Source: Mycobacterium sp. AT1 (GTDB lineage Bacteria; Actinomycetota; Actinomycetes; Mycobacteriales; Mycobacteriaceae). Taken from it: a stretch of DNA of 64,000 bases. Shown here piece after piece: positions 1 to 8,440 of this stretch. The first letter of the stretch is position 1. Each line of letters begins with the position of its first letter. A program made the position numbers and the translations under genes. The stretch covers positions 62,001 to 126,000 of the forward strand of contig NZ_MVOC01000016.1 of NCBI RefSeq assembly GCF_002043095.1, in the 5' to 3' direction. The notes under the pieces are model-generated. The model did no database searches and was not told the origin of the DNA. It saw only the letters and a list, made by a program, of their open reading frames with translations.

Positions 1-2
1 GC

Positions 3-497
3 TCTCGAATGCGCACGTTGCCGATCTCGCCCTACACGCCGCTGATGGCCCGAATGGCCTACTGCCTCATCCGTGGTGGACTCGCGTTGACGGCGTCGTT
101 CTTCGCCGCCTACTTGTTCGGGTTCCGCATCACGAGCGGATTCGGCTACGCCTCGGCGTTCGTGCTGATGGCGCTCACGTTGACCCTTGCCTTGTCGCTC
201 GGCGCAGACGCGACCGGCAACAAGGCCGGACGGACCGAGGTGGCCAGCCAACTGCTGCTCGTTCCGCAGGTGCTGCTGGTGATGTTGTCGACCGGACTCG
301 CACCGGTCGACGCGTTCCCCGAGTGGCTGCACCCCTTTGTCACGTATCAACCGGTGTCCCAGATCATCGAGACCCTCCGGGGGTTCACCGTGGGCCAGAT
401 CGAGACCGGCAACGTCGTCACCAGCTTGGCGTGGTGCATCGGAATGCTCGTGGTCTTCGGCATCCTCGCCGTGCGAATTCAGGGGCGGAGATCGTGA
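3..497 (+). CDS. ABC-2 type transporter permease, 5'-truncated by window edge
   Basis: This is the C-terminal part (about 164 residues) of an ABC-2 family membrane permease of the DrrB/DrrC or O-antigen exporter kind. The frame is open from the window edge. The first Met (position 9) sits inside the typical cytoplasmic segment (an 'MRTLPISPYTPLMARM' stretch), so the true start lies upstream. Four to five hydrophobic segments follow, with the loop 'YQPVSQIIETLRG' typical of ABC-2 proteins. Its stop overlaps the GTG start of the next permease by 4 bp, so the two are translationally coupled and probably form a heterodimeric channel. The cognate ATPase would be upstream, outside the window. A role in exporting the lipid made by this locus is inference from context. 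Confidence 0.85.
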   Translation, partial: SRMRTLPISPYTPLMARMAYCLIRGGLALTASFFAAYLFGFRITSGFGYASAFVLMALTLTLALSLGADATGNKAGRTEVASQLLLVPQVLLVMLSTGLAPVDAFPEWLHPFVTYQPVSQIIETLRGFTVGQIETGNVVTSLAWCIGMLVVFGILAVRIQGRRS

Positions 498-1288
498 CTA
501 CGGTTTCGGCGAGCTCGCGTTCTCTGCTTGCCGAGAGTTGGATCTTCGCCGGCCGACTCTTCGTCCAATGGCGCCGGTATCCGATCGTCCCACTGCAGGC
601 CCTGCTGTTTCCCACGGGACTTCTCGTCATCTACGGCCTCCTGGTCGGCAAGTCGATGACGCGGCTCACCGGCAACAGCGGACTGGACCTGCTGATCCCG
701 GTGTGCACGTTGGCCGGCGCGATGTCGGGTGCCATCGGTGCTGGCCTCGCCGTCCCGTACGACCGGGACAGTGGTCTGCTGACCCGGATGTGGATGATGC
801 CGGTTCGACGAACCGCTCCGTTGACCGGCGCGCTCCTCGCGGAGGCAGTGCGCACCTTCGTCGCATCTGCGATCGTCGTGGCAATCGGGTACGCGATGGG
901 ATTCCGCTTCACCGGCGGCTGGTTGGGGTTTCTCGTCTACCTGCTGATGCCCGTGGTCGTCGTCGTCGTGTTCGCGACGATCGTGATCACGCTGGCGTTG
1001 CGCCCGCAGGGCCGAATCATCTTGATGTGGACCAATACGGTGTGCACGGGCTTGGCGTTCGCGACCCTCGCCCCGTCCGACAAGATTCCCGCGCTGCTGC
1101 GGCCAATCGCCGACTACCAACCGCTTGCGCCGGCCGCGGCGGCGATGCGAGCCCTGTCCTCGGGCGGCTCCGCGGGGCTGTCGATCCTTCTCACTCTGGT
1201 GTGGGCCGCGGTGATCGGAGCACTGGTGGTTCCCCTAGCCGTGCGCAGCTACCGGGGTGCCGTCGAAGGCGGAAAGGTCGACGGCTGA
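494..1288 (+). CDS. ABC-2 type transporter permease, second subunit
   Basis: A 264-residue integral membrane protein of the ABC-2 family, starting at GTG 494 in a 4-bp overlap with the upstream permease and preceded by GGGGCGGAG as ribosome site. Six hydrophobic segments are visible. The segment 'DRDSGLLTRMWMMPVRRTA' corresponds to the coupling region shared with the preceding protein, and 'IADYQPLAPAAAAMRAL' matches the conserved loop near its C-terminus. The two permeases resemble DrrB/DrrC, which help export PDIM in M. tuberculosis. The substrate here is unknown; a glycolipid from this cluster is the natural guess. It ends tail to tail with the GT2 gene, with both stop codons inside one hairpin. 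Confidence 0.88.
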   Translation: MTTVSASSRSLLAESWIFAGRLFVQWRRYPIVPLQALLFPTGLLVIYGLLVGKSMTRLTGNSGLDLLIPVCTLAGAMSGAIGAGLAVPYDRDSGLLTRMWMMPVRRTAPLTGALLAEAVRTFVASAIVVAIGYAMGFRFTGGWLGFLVYLLMPVVVVVVFATIVITLALRPQGRIILMWTNTVCTGLAFATLAPSDKIPALLRPIADYQPLAPAAAAMRALSSGGSAGLSILLTLVWAAVIGALVVPLAVRSYRGAVEGGKVDG

Positions 1289-1305
1289 CCCCCAACCGGG
1301 GTCAG
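1285..1305. terminator. Bidirectional hairpin spanning both stop codons of convergent genes
   Basis: CTGACCCC (1285-1292) and GGGGTCAG (1298-1305) form a perfect 8-bp stem with a 5-nt loop. The stem contains the TGA stop of the permease on the plus strand and the TGA stop of the GT2 gene on the minus strand. There is no U-tract, which is usual for mycobacterial termination hairpins. Being symmetric, it could end transcription from both sides. Confidence 0.55.
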
Positions 1306-2237
1306 GTCGTCGAACCAACGTCGGGAACGACGTCGAAGCTGACTGGCATCTCGAACTTCGATCGCTTCAGGGTCGCAGAGAAGTAGCCGTACTGAAAGGC
1401 GATGCCGACCAAAGCGGTCGCAGCGAGTTCCCCTGGCGGACGGCGCAATTCGGTACGAAGCGTCTGCCACGCCTCGGCTGGCGAGTAGCGTCGCCCCGCG
1501 TCCTCGACGTGATCCGCAGCGCCGTTGCGGTGTACCCATCGCATGTATGCGTTGCTGTGCCCGTAGCGCTTCCACTGGCTGATCAGATCCCCGACCGTCG
1601 TTCTCGGCTCCCACTCCATCAGGACCCTGGTGTCGGCGGCTATCGTGCCAAGCGATTGATTCTGGATGCGCCAGCAGATGTCGGTGTCACCACCCCCACG
1701 CATGGCCCTGAAGCCTCCCACCTTGGCGAACGCGATCCGGTCGATGCCGAGATTGGCGGTGGGATAGTAGTCAGGCTGGGGCGGCACCATGCCGATGGTC
1801 GCCTTCATCGCCCCGCCTCCGCGAGGAAGCATGAAAGGCTGCATGCGGGCCGCCAAGCGGGCGGCAACGGTGGGCCCGGGAAGTGTCCGAACGTTGGTGC
1901 AGGACAACGCGACACCGGGTTGTCGCTGCAGCTGACGGTGGGCGTCGAGCAGACCTGGCAAGGGCCGGCAACGACCGTCGACGAACAACAGGACGTCGGC
2001 GGTGGAGTTACTCGCAGCGAGCTGACGGGCGAAGTAGGGCCCCCGGCTCTCGGTCACCGTGACCACGTGGGCGCCCAGCGAACGTGCCACCGCTTCAGTC
2101 TCGTCGGTGGACGCATCGTTGACCACGGTCACGCGGTCGCCGTCGGCGAGTTGATCCAGAAGGGGTTGGAGCAGCCTCGGCAAGTGATCTGCCATGTCGC
2201 GAACCGGGATGATGACCTCGATGGACTGGTCTCCCAC
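1302..2237 (-). CDS. GT2 family glycosyltransferase
   Basis: A 311-residue soluble GT-A fold glycosyltransferase of family 2. The nucleotide-sugar core is visible: 'EVIIPVRD' near residue 7, 'VVNDASTDET' near 38-47 and the acidic 'LLFVDGRCRP' near 83-92, where a canonical DXD is reduced to a single Asp followed by Gly-Arg. 'GGGDTDICWR' near residue 185 stands for the ED-type catalytic motif. The start is taken as GTG 2237: AAGGAG ends 7 nt upstream of it, whereas the in-frame TTG at 2243 would be only 1 nt from that site. It lies 27 bp downstream of the UDP-glucose dehydrogenase on the same strand, so both are probably in one transcript and concerned with a uronic-acid or hexose residue. Acceptor unknown. 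Confidence 0.88.
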   Translation of the reverse strand: MGDQSIEVIIPVRDMADHLPRLLQPLLDQLADGDRVTVVNDASTDETEAVARSLGAHVVTVTESRGPYFARQLAASNSTADVLLFVDGRCRPLPGLLDAHRQLQRQPGVALSCTNVRTLPGPTVAARLAARMQPFMLPRGGGAMKATIGMVPPQPDYYPTANLGIDRIAFAKVGGFRAMRGGGDTDICWRIQNQSLGTIAADTRVLMEWEPRTTVGDLISQWKRYGHSNAYMRWVHRNGAADHVEDAGRRYSPAEAWQTLRTELRRPPGELAATALVGIAFQYGYFSATLKRSKFEMPVSFDVVPDVGSTT

Positions 2238-2264
2238 AAGCAATCTCCTTCGTAGCGACTGAGC

Positions 2265-3587
2265 CTAAGCGGTCGGTCCGCCTCGGCCGAGGCCGAAGAG
2301 CTGCCAGCCGGCATCAGACCAATACCGGCGGTCGAGGACGTTTCGGGTGTCGAGTAGCCGTGGCACCCTCACGACCGAACGGAACGACGCGGGTTCGATA
2401 CTGCAGTACTCGTCCCACTCGGTGGCCAACACGGTGAGGTCTGCATTTCGGCACGCGTCCTCCGCGGTGTCGAAGTAGCTCAGCGTCGGAAATCGCCTTC
2501 TCGCGTTGGCGATCGCCTTGGGGTCGTGTACGCGCACGTCGGCACCCATCAAATGCATTGCGGCAGCTACGTTCAAGGCGGGTGAGTCGCGGACGTCGTC
2601 GCTGTTTGGCTTGAACGCTGCACCCAAGACGGCGATGCTCTTGCCCAGGAAGTCCCCGCCGACGATCGAACGCGCGGCCGCGACGGCCTTTTCCCGCTGC
2701 CTCACGTTGATCTTGTCGACCTCGTGCAGGAAGCGCAACGCGTCGGAGGCTCCCAGCTCGCCAGCGCGTGCACTGAAGGCTCTGATGTCCTTGGGCAAGC
2801 ATCCACCGCCGAAACCCAAGCCTGCGTTCAAGAATCGCGAGCCGATGCGGTCGTCGTATCCCAGTGCCCGACTGAGCAGAACCACGTCGGCGTCGACGAC
2901 GTCGCACACTTCGGCCATCGCGTTGATGAACGAAATCTTGGTCGCCAAGAACGCATTTGCGGCCACCTTCACCAACTCCGACGTCGCCAGGTCCGACGTC
3001 AGGTGTGGCGTCCCGGCATCTATCAGGGAGCCGTAGACCTGGCGCAGCGTCTTCTCGGCGTGCTCCGACGTCACACCGAACACCAGACGATCCGGACGTA
3101 GCGTGTCTTCGATGGCCTTTCCCTCGCGCAGAAACTCTGGGTTCCACGCGATTTCGAGAGCATGCGGTGGCGAAGCCTCCGCCAACTCCGCGGCCAGCCG
3201 CTGGGCCGTGCCGACGGGGACGGTGGACTTCCCCACGATCAAGCCGTCGCAATCTGCGCTGGCGACGACCGCCTTGAACGCGCTGTCCACGTATCGGACG
3301 TCGGCGGCGTCCGAACCCGCCAATTGTGGCGTGCCGACACAGACGAAGTGAACCGACGCGCCCGAGACCGCTTCATCAGCGGACTGGGTGAACCGCAACC
3401 GTCCCGTGGCGAGCACGGCGCCCAGCAATTCGTCGAACCCGGGCTCGTAGAAGGGTGAGGAGCCGGCTGAGAGCAGCGCGATCTTGGACGCGTCGGTGTC
3501 GTATGCGACGACTTCGTGGCCCAGATGAGCCATGCAGACCGCATGAACCGCCCCGAGATAACCCGTTCCGATAACGCTCAGCTTCAT
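2265..3587 (-). CDS. UDP-glucose 6-dehydrogenase
   Basis: A 440-residue enzyme of the UDP-glucose/GDP-mannose dehydrogenase family, which oxidises UDP-glucose twice with NAD+ to UDP-glucuronate in the cytosol. Seen in the sequence: Rossmann motif 'VIGTGYLG' (residues 5-12), the 'NPEFLREG' segment with Glu152, Lys207 in 'LVKVAANAF', and the catalytic Cys263 in 'GFGGGCLPKD'. The C-terminal UDP-binding domain with 'FKPNSDDVRDSP' is complete. Start ATG 3587 fits the Rossmann motif; a slightly longer frame adds only five residues. M. marinum carries a related enzyme, UdgL, in its LOS cluster. Presence here suggests a glucuronate-derived sugar (or a xylose derived from it) in the product, which is inference. 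Confidence 0.93.
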   Translation of the reverse strand: MKLSVIGTGYLGAVHAVCMAHLGHEVVAYDTDASKIALLSAGSSPFYEPGFDELLGAVLATGRLRFTQSADEAVSGASVHFVCVGTPQLAGSDAADVRYVDSAFKAVVASADCDGLIVGKSTVPVGTAQRLAAELAEASPPHALEIAWNPEFLREGKAIEDTLRPDRLVFGVTSEHAEKTLRQVYGSLIDAGTPHLTSDLATSELVKVAANAFLATKISFINAMAEVCDVVDADVVLLSRALGYDDRIGSRFLNAGLGFGGGCLPKDIRAFSARAGELGASDALRFLHEVDKINVRQREKAVAAARSIVGGDFLGKSIAVLGAAFKPNSDDVRDSPALNVAAAMHLMGADVRVHDPKAIANARRRFPTLSYFDTAEDACRNADLTVLATEWDEYCSIEPASFRSVVRVPRLLDTRNVLDRRYWSDAGWQLFGLGRGGPTA

Positions 3588-3621
3588 CTCACTGCACTCC
3601 ACGTGTAGAGGTATGTTGCGG

Positions 3622-3795
3622 TCAGGTGGTCTTCGACGATCGTTTCATGCCGTGCGTGTTTCGCCACATCGCCACCCGCTGGTACGCGGCCGTCCAGCGG
3701 TCGTCGACTGGCCAGTCGACGCGCCTCTGCCGGTTCGGTTGGCCTTCGAGAAACGTCATGTCCACGACGGTCCACTGAACGATCTTAGAGGGCAT
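3622..3795 (-). CDS. Small hypothetical protein or gene remnant
   Basis: An open frame of 57 codons from ATG 3795, extending further upstream in frame to about 3909. The residues from 'MPSKIVQW' onward use mostly G or C at the third codon position, as true genes here do, and the peptide is Trp/Arg-rich ('VDWPVDDRWTAAYQRVAMWR'). No family is recognised and no good ribosome site is visible. It sits just upstream of the UDP-glucose dehydrogenase on the same strand. It could be a small gene, the tail of a degraded gene, or chance. Confidence 0.3.
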   Translation of the reverse strand: MPSKIVQWTVVDMTFLEGQPNRQRRVDWPVDDRWTAAYQRVAMWRNTHGMKRSSKTT

Positions 3796-3980
3796 CGTGC
3801 GCGGTCGATATTCGGCGTTGGCTTTGCTCGGCCGGGGCGACGCGATCGCCGAAGGCTTCAGCGCCAGCAACCTTCCGCGGACGGGGTGGCCATGGCGGTG
3901 AATGGCCACCTTGAGGTTGCCTGAGAGGTCCCCTCGTCGCTAGGTCAGCACCGCGACCGCTTGTTAGCCTGGACGAACAT

Positions 3981-4000
3981 TCGAGTCTCGCTAGACTCGA
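3981..4000. promoter_or_regulatory. Perfect 8-bp inverted repeat upstream of GT4 gene
   Basis: TCGAGTCT (3981-3988) and AGACTCGA (3993-4000) are exact inverted repeats separated by CGCT. The element lies 19 bp before the leader ORF start at 4019 and 51 bp before the GT4 start. It could be an operator or an RNA hairpin in the 5' leader. The remaining bases of the divergent spacer (3796-4018) show no recognised promoter hexamers. Confidence 0.4.
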
Positions 4001-4018
4001 CATTGGTTGGGAGAAAAC

Positions 4019-4054
4019 ATGATTGCGCGGATGGTCAACGTGTCGTCGTCATGA
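4019..4054 (+). CDS. 11-residue leader ORF overlapping the GT4 start
   Basis: ATG 4019 opens a frame encoding MIARMVNVSSS and ending at TGA 4052-4054. It is preceded by GGGAG at the correct distance (5 to 6 nt). Its stop overlaps the ATG (4051) of the glycosyltransferase gene as ATGA. The glycosyltransferase ATG itself has no good ribosome site, so re-initiation from this leader is the simplest way to translate it. Expression is not proven. Confidence 0.45.
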   Translation: MIARMVNVSSS

Positions 4055-5121
4055 CGACTCGTGACATGCGGGTTGTGGCGTGGCCGCGGTGGTACGACAA
4101 CCCGTATCTCCCCAACTTGGTCGAAGGTCTGAATCGGGACGGTTTGCGCTCCGGTTCGGCTTGGCTGTTGCTCACCGCGGCGATGCGGCTACGCGCTGGC
4201 GATTGGTTGCACGTGCACTGGCCCGGTGAGACGCATACGTACGCTGCGCGCTGGAGATACCAGCTCGGCGCCAGATCTGTCGACGCCCAATTGCGAGCCC
4301 TCAAGCGTAGGGATGTGCGGATCGCGTGGACAGCCCACAATCTGCTGCCACACGACGATCCACACCCCGACCTAGGACACCTCGCTCGCAGCAATCTCCT
4401 CGACGTGGTCGACCACGTCTTCGTCCACTTCGAAGGCGCGCGGGCAGAATTGGCCAGGGAATTCGGGTATTACGGTCCGAGCACCGTCGTGCACCACCCC
4501 AACTACGTGGATGCCTACCCGCCGCCCCCTTCCCAACGGGTGGCACGCGAGGAGCTCGGCCTTCCGGCGGACGGCTTCGTTGCACTGGCCTTCGGCCTCA
4601 TTCGACCCTACAAGGGCATCGACACGCTCATCGAAGCGTTCCGCCGGTGTGCCAGAGACGATGACCGCCTGGTGATCGCGGGGGCTCCGGCCGGTGGAGT
4701 GCAGCGAACCCTCGAGATGGCCGCAGCTGATCCGCGCATCGTGCTCCACGCGCGCAAGATTCCGGACTCGCGGGTACCGACGTACTTCGCGGCCGCCGAC
4801 GTCACGACCATTGCCCACCGGGCATTCTTCACCTCGGGCAGCGCCCTGCTCAGCTTGAGCATGGGCTGCCCGATCATGGGGCCTTCGGTGAACCACCTCG
4901 CCGACCTTGCCGGTGGGCACCGGCTCTTTCCCGCCGACACCAGCGTGGACGGTTTGGCACGCGCGCTGTGCAGAGCGCGCGACGAGTCGTCGCTCGTCGA
5001 CCGAGTCGCCATCCGCGCTTGGGCCGTTGACCACGGTTCGTGGCAGGCCGCCACCGAGACGATTGCGAACACGCTGTTTGGCCGCACGGGCGGAGAGGGC
5101 CGCGGCAGCCGAGCGGGCTAA
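4051..5121 (+). CDS. GT4-like family glycosyltransferase
   Basis: A 356-residue GT-B fold glycosyltransferase. The N-domain has 'DWLHVHWPGE' and 'IAWTAHNLLPHDD'. The C-domain has 'LAFGLIRPYKGIDTLIEAF', the usual GT4 nucleotide-sugar site with its Lys. The second Glu of the classical EX7E motif is not evident: the matching region reads 'FFTSGSALLSLSMGCP', so the catalytic arrangement differs from standard GT4 enzymes. Start ATG 4051 is chosen because 'MRVVAWPRW' begins the domain at once; frame upstream is open but shows weak codon bias. It converges on the MmpL gene and probably adds a sugar to the locus lipid. Donor and acceptor unknown. Confidence 0.85.
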   Translation: MTTRDMRVVAWPRWYDNPYLPNLVEGLNRDGLRSGSAWLLLTAAMRLRAGDWLHVHWPGETHTYAARWRYQLGARSVDAQLRALKRRDVRIAWTAHNLLPHDDPHPDLGHLARSNLLDVVDHVFVHFEGARAELAREFGYYGPSTVVHHPNYVDAYPPPPSQRVAREELGLPADGFVALAFGLIRPYKGIDTLIEAFRRCARDDDRLVIAGAPAGGVQRTLEMAAADPRIVLHARKIPDSRVPTYFAAADVTTIAHRAFFTSGSALLSLSMGCPIMGPSVNHLADLAGGHRLFPADTSVDGLARALCRARDESSLVDRVAIRAWAVDHGSWQAATETIANTLFGRTGGEGRGSRAG

Positions 5122-5163
5122 CTGTCTGGGCGCGACCACGATCCGTTGAACCCGCGAACGAAC

Positions 5164-8100
5164 TCAGTCTCGACGGTCCCAGGCGTGGGTGACCGCGCCC
5201 GCAGCATGAACGGCGACGGAGTATTGGTCGGTCTCGTCGGCTAGGTCATCGTCATCGTCGTCGTCGCTGTTGCGGGCCACCGTGACAGGGCCGGTGTCGT
5301 CGTCACCGTGCTCGTCGAGCCATTGCTGGTCCGCGGCGGCGGCGGCAGACTGCTGGGCGGCGCTGCGCCGTATCGCTTCGAGCAGTTGACGCGGAGTCTT
5401 GGATGGCCACCAGTTCTTGTCGCCGACCAACACGGCCATGGCGGGCACGGTGATCGTGCGCACGATGAACGTGTCCAGCAGAAGGCCGACGCCGATCACG
5501 AAGCCCAACTGGACGACCGTGGCGAGGCTGCTCACCGTGAGCGCGAGCATCGACGCGGCGAAGATCAACCCCGCCGAGGTGATGACGCCGCCCGTGGCCC
5601 CGACTGTCCTGATCACCGCTGAGGGCACTCCGAGTTTGGCCTCGTCGCGGATGCGGGAAATGAGCAGCAAGTTGTAATCGGCCCCGACCGCGACCAACAC
5701 CAGGAACGCCATTCCGGAGACGCTCCAGTAGATGTCCTGACCCAGGATGAACTGGAAGAACACCACGCCGATGCCCATGGCGGAGAGGAACGACAGCACC
5801 ACCGACGCCACCAGGTACAGGGGTGCCACGATCGCCCGCAGGATGAGTGCCAGGATCAGGAACACGACGACCAGCGTCATGATGACGATGTAGTTCAGGT
5901 CGGAGTTGTAGTGGTTGCGGATGTCGTTGTTGAGTGCCGAGAAGCCGACCATGTCGATCTTGGCGTTTTCGAGGCTCGTGTTGGGACGCGCGCTGTTGGC
6001 TGCGGTGAGGATGTCGTCGACCTGGTCCATGGCCTCGACGCCAAACGGATTGAGCGCCGTCTGCACCAGGTATCTGACGGTGTGACCGTCCTGGGAGACG
6101 AATAGCTGGGCGGCCTTCTTGAACTCGGCCTGAGTCAAGATCTGCGGCGGAATGTAGAAGCCCGACATCGCAGGATCCGACGCATCGCGTTTCATCGCCA
6201 GCAGGAAGCCCGACGCCTGGTCGAGGCCGCCGCCGATCTTCCTGGTTTGGTCGACCAGCAGCTGGACGCCGTCCGCAAGCTGTTTGCTGGAGTCGGCGAG
6301 CTTGTTCGCGCCCTGGCGAAGTTCGCCGAGCTTGCGGTCCAGATCGCTCTCGTCCTCGATGCCAAGCTGCTGCAGGCCGTTGAAGGCGCGCTCCAGGTTG
6401 GTGCCGACCTTGCGGATGGTGTCGTCGAGCCGGTCGGTGCCCTTGGTTTCCTTCAATCCGGCGCTGAGTGCCTTCAGATAGGCGATGTCGCCGGCGTTGT
6501 AGCCGTCCACCCTGCGCTGCAGTTCCGCGCGCGACGACACGCAGGCCGGGTCGATGTTGCACGCCATGCTGCTGTTCAGCACGACGAGCATCGACCGTGA
6601 CGAGTCGTAGGCGTTGGTGACCGTGTCCAGGCTCTGACCGAGGGAGTCACCGACGGTGTTCATGTTGGCGAGGATGGCGGCCTTCTTTTCAAGGTCGTCG
6701 AAGGTGACGTCGTCACCCATGGCCTTCTTGATCTCGAGCAGCCCTTGGAACACCTCGCGAATCGACCCCATCGAGCCGAGTATCTGGAGACGGATCTGGT
6801 TGTTCACGTCGGCCAGCTGATGCGCGCCGCCGGCCAGCAGATTGAGGTTCTGGTCGTTGGTCGCGATGAGCCCCGACGCGTCGGCGAGTTTGCTGCCGAC
6901 CTCGCCTGCCTGGTAGGTCGACTTGGCCTCGTTGAGCATCTCGCCAGTGGGTCTGGTGATGCCCCGCACCAGGTCGATGCCGGGCACCTGGCTGATGCGC
7001 TGCGCCATCTGCTCGAGATCGGCCAGCGACTTCGGCGAGCGAAGGTCGACGTCCGGGTCGTGCACCATGATGAACTGCTGCATGGTGGCGCTGACCGGGA
7101 AGTGCTTGGTCAACGCGTCGTACCCGAGGTTGCTCGGGGCGTCGTCCGGCAGGTTCCTGCGGTCGTCGTAGTTGTACTTGACCAGCGACGTGCAGGCCGC
7201 GAGGGCGAGCAGCACCACCAGGCTGGCCACCAGGTGGATCCTTGGCTTGCGGACGATGTGAACCGCCGTACGCCGCCAGAAGCGCCCGGTGATGTCCTTC
7301 CGGGGCTTTATCCAGCCGCGCCGTCCCGCCAGCACCATGAGCGAAGGAAGGATCGTCAGCGCGCCGAGCACCGCAATCAAGATCGTCACCGACAGCGACG
7401 GGCCAACGGTCAGGAACACGCCAAGGGTGGCAAAGGACAGTCCCATGAAGGTCAGCGCGACGGTTGCCGCGGAGCCCGCGACGACTTCGCCGATCGTGGC
7501 GATCGAGGCCACCACGGCTTCGTCGGAGCCCATTCCAGCTCGAATGCACTCCTGATATCGGCTGAACAGGAACACCGCATAGTCGACGCCGGCGCCCATC
7601 ATCATGCCGGTCATCAAGACGATGGTCTGCGGACCAAGCGGCAAACCCACTTCGCCGAGGCCGGCCACCACCTGCTGCGCGACACCCATCGACACGCCGA
7701 TGGTGATCAACGGCATGAGCATCGCGACCAGGTTGCGATACACGATCACCAAGATGGTGAAGATCGTGACCACGGTGGATATCTCGATGATGGTCTGGTC
7801 TTTGAGGCCGATCTCGTTGAGGTCGGCAAACGTCGCCGACGCACCTACGACGTTCACCTTGAGATTCGAGCCCTCCGCGGCCTCGTTCACCGCCTTGAGC
7901 GCTTTGCCGTAGGCCGCTTGCCCCTTGGCCGTTCCCATGTTGCCGGCAATGCTGACCGGCAGGGTCCAGGCCTGCTTGTCCTTGCTGGTCATCGCTTCGC
8001 GAAGCTCGGGGATCGTCACGAAGTCCTGAGTGGACTTCACGTTCTCCGTGTCTTCCTTGAGCCGGCTGACCACCCGCCGGTAGACGTCCTCTTCCGGCTT

Positions 8101-8394
8101 GCCGAGCTCGTGGTCGCTCGACAGCACGACGACGGCGACGTTTCCGCCGTCAGCCTGCTTGAAGGCGCTCTTCATGAGCTCCGTGGACGCCAGGATCGGC
8201 GAATCCTTCGGCAGCAGATCCGGTGGCTTCTTCTGCGCCACCGTGAACAGCGGATCGATCAGAATGAACAACGCCGCAAGGAGGACGAGCCACGAACCAA
8301 GGATCATCACGGGTCGCCGAACGACGAATCGACCTAACGATTCGAACGCCCCATGAACAGAGGCGCCACGGATATCGGCGCGGCTGAACACCAT
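5164..8394 (-). CDS. MmpL family RND lipid transporter
   Basis: A 1076-residue inner-membrane RND transporter of the mycobacterial MmpL family, which uses the proton gradient to move envelope lipids. It has the usual plan: one N-terminal helix, a periplasmic domain (about 50-195), five helices, a cytosolic linker, another helix, a second long periplasmic domain (about 410-830), five helices and a charged Asp-rich C-tail ('NSDDDDDDDLADE'). The two Asp-Tyr proton-relay pairs are present, D271-Y272 in 'GAGVDYAVFLFSRY' and D906-Y907 in 'GADYNLLLISR'. No MmpS partner is adjacent. By context it resembles MmpL12 of LOS loci, but family members are hard to assign by eye, so the symbol is left empty. 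It is divergent from the GT1 gene. Confidence 0.93.
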   Translation of the reverse strand: MVFSRADIRGASVHGAFESLGRFVVRRPVMILGSWLVLLAALFILIDPLFTVAQKKPPDLLPKDSPILASTELMKSAFKQADGGNVAVVVLSSDHELGKPEEDVYRRVVSRLKEDTENVKSTQDFVTIPELREAMTSKDKQAWTLPVSIAGNMGTAKGQAAYGKALKAVNEAAEGSNLKVNVVGASATFADLNEIGLKDQTIIEISTVVTIFTILVIVYRNLVAMLMPLITIGVSMGVAQQVVAGLGEVGLPLGPQTIVLMTGMMMGAGVDYAVFLFSRYQECIRAGMGSDEAVVASIATIGEVVAGSAATVALTFMGLSFATLGVFLTVGPSLSVTILIAVLGALTILPSLMVLAGRRGWIKPRKDITGRFWRRTAVHIVRKPRIHLVASLVVLLALAACTSLVKYNYDDRRNLPDDAPSNLGYDALTKHFPVSATMQQFIMVHDPDVDLRSPKSLADLEQMAQRISQVPGIDLVRGITRPTGEMLNEAKSTYQAGEVGSKLADASGLIATNDQNLNLLAGGAHQLADVNNQIRLQILGSMGSIREVFQGLLEIKKAMGDDVTFDDLEKKAAILANMNTVGDSLGQSLDTVTNAYDSSRSMLVVLNSSMACNIDPACVSSRAELQRRVDGYNAGDIAYLKALSAGLKETKGTDRLDDTIRKVGTNLERAFNGLQQLGIEDESDLDRKLGELRQGANKLADSSKQLADGVQLLVDQTRKIGGGLDQASGFLLAMKRDASDPAMSGFYIPPQILTQAEFKKAAQLFVSQDGHTVRYLVQTALNPFGVEAMDQVDDILTAANSARPNTSLENAKIDMVGFSALNNDIRNHYNSDLNYIVIMTLVVVFLILALILRAIVAPLYLVASVVLSFLSAMGIGVVFFQFILGQDIYWSVSGMAFLVLVAVGADYNLLLISRIRDEAKLGVPSAVIRTVGATGGVITSAGLIFAASMLALTVSSLATVVQLGFVIGVGLLLDTFIVRTITVPAMAVLVGDKNWWPSKTPRQLLEAIRRSAAQQSAAAAADQQWLDEHGDDDTGPVTVARNSDDDDDDDLADETDQYSVAVHAAGAVTHAWDRRD

Positions 8395-8411
8395 GTGAGG
8401 TTACACCGACC

Positions 8412-8440
8412 AGCAACCACCCGACGTCGGTTAGGTTGCT
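8412..8440. promoter_or_regulatory. Imperfect palindrome between divergent mmpL and GT1 genes
   Basis: The arms AGCAACC (8412-8418) and GGTTGCT (8434-8440) flank the exact palindrome CCGACGTCGG (8421-8430). It lies 18 bp upstream of the mmpL start and about 120 bp upstream of the GT1 start, in the 168-bp divergent spacer. Symmetry and position suggest a repressor or activator site acting on one or both genes. The binding protein is unknown. Confidence 0.4.
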
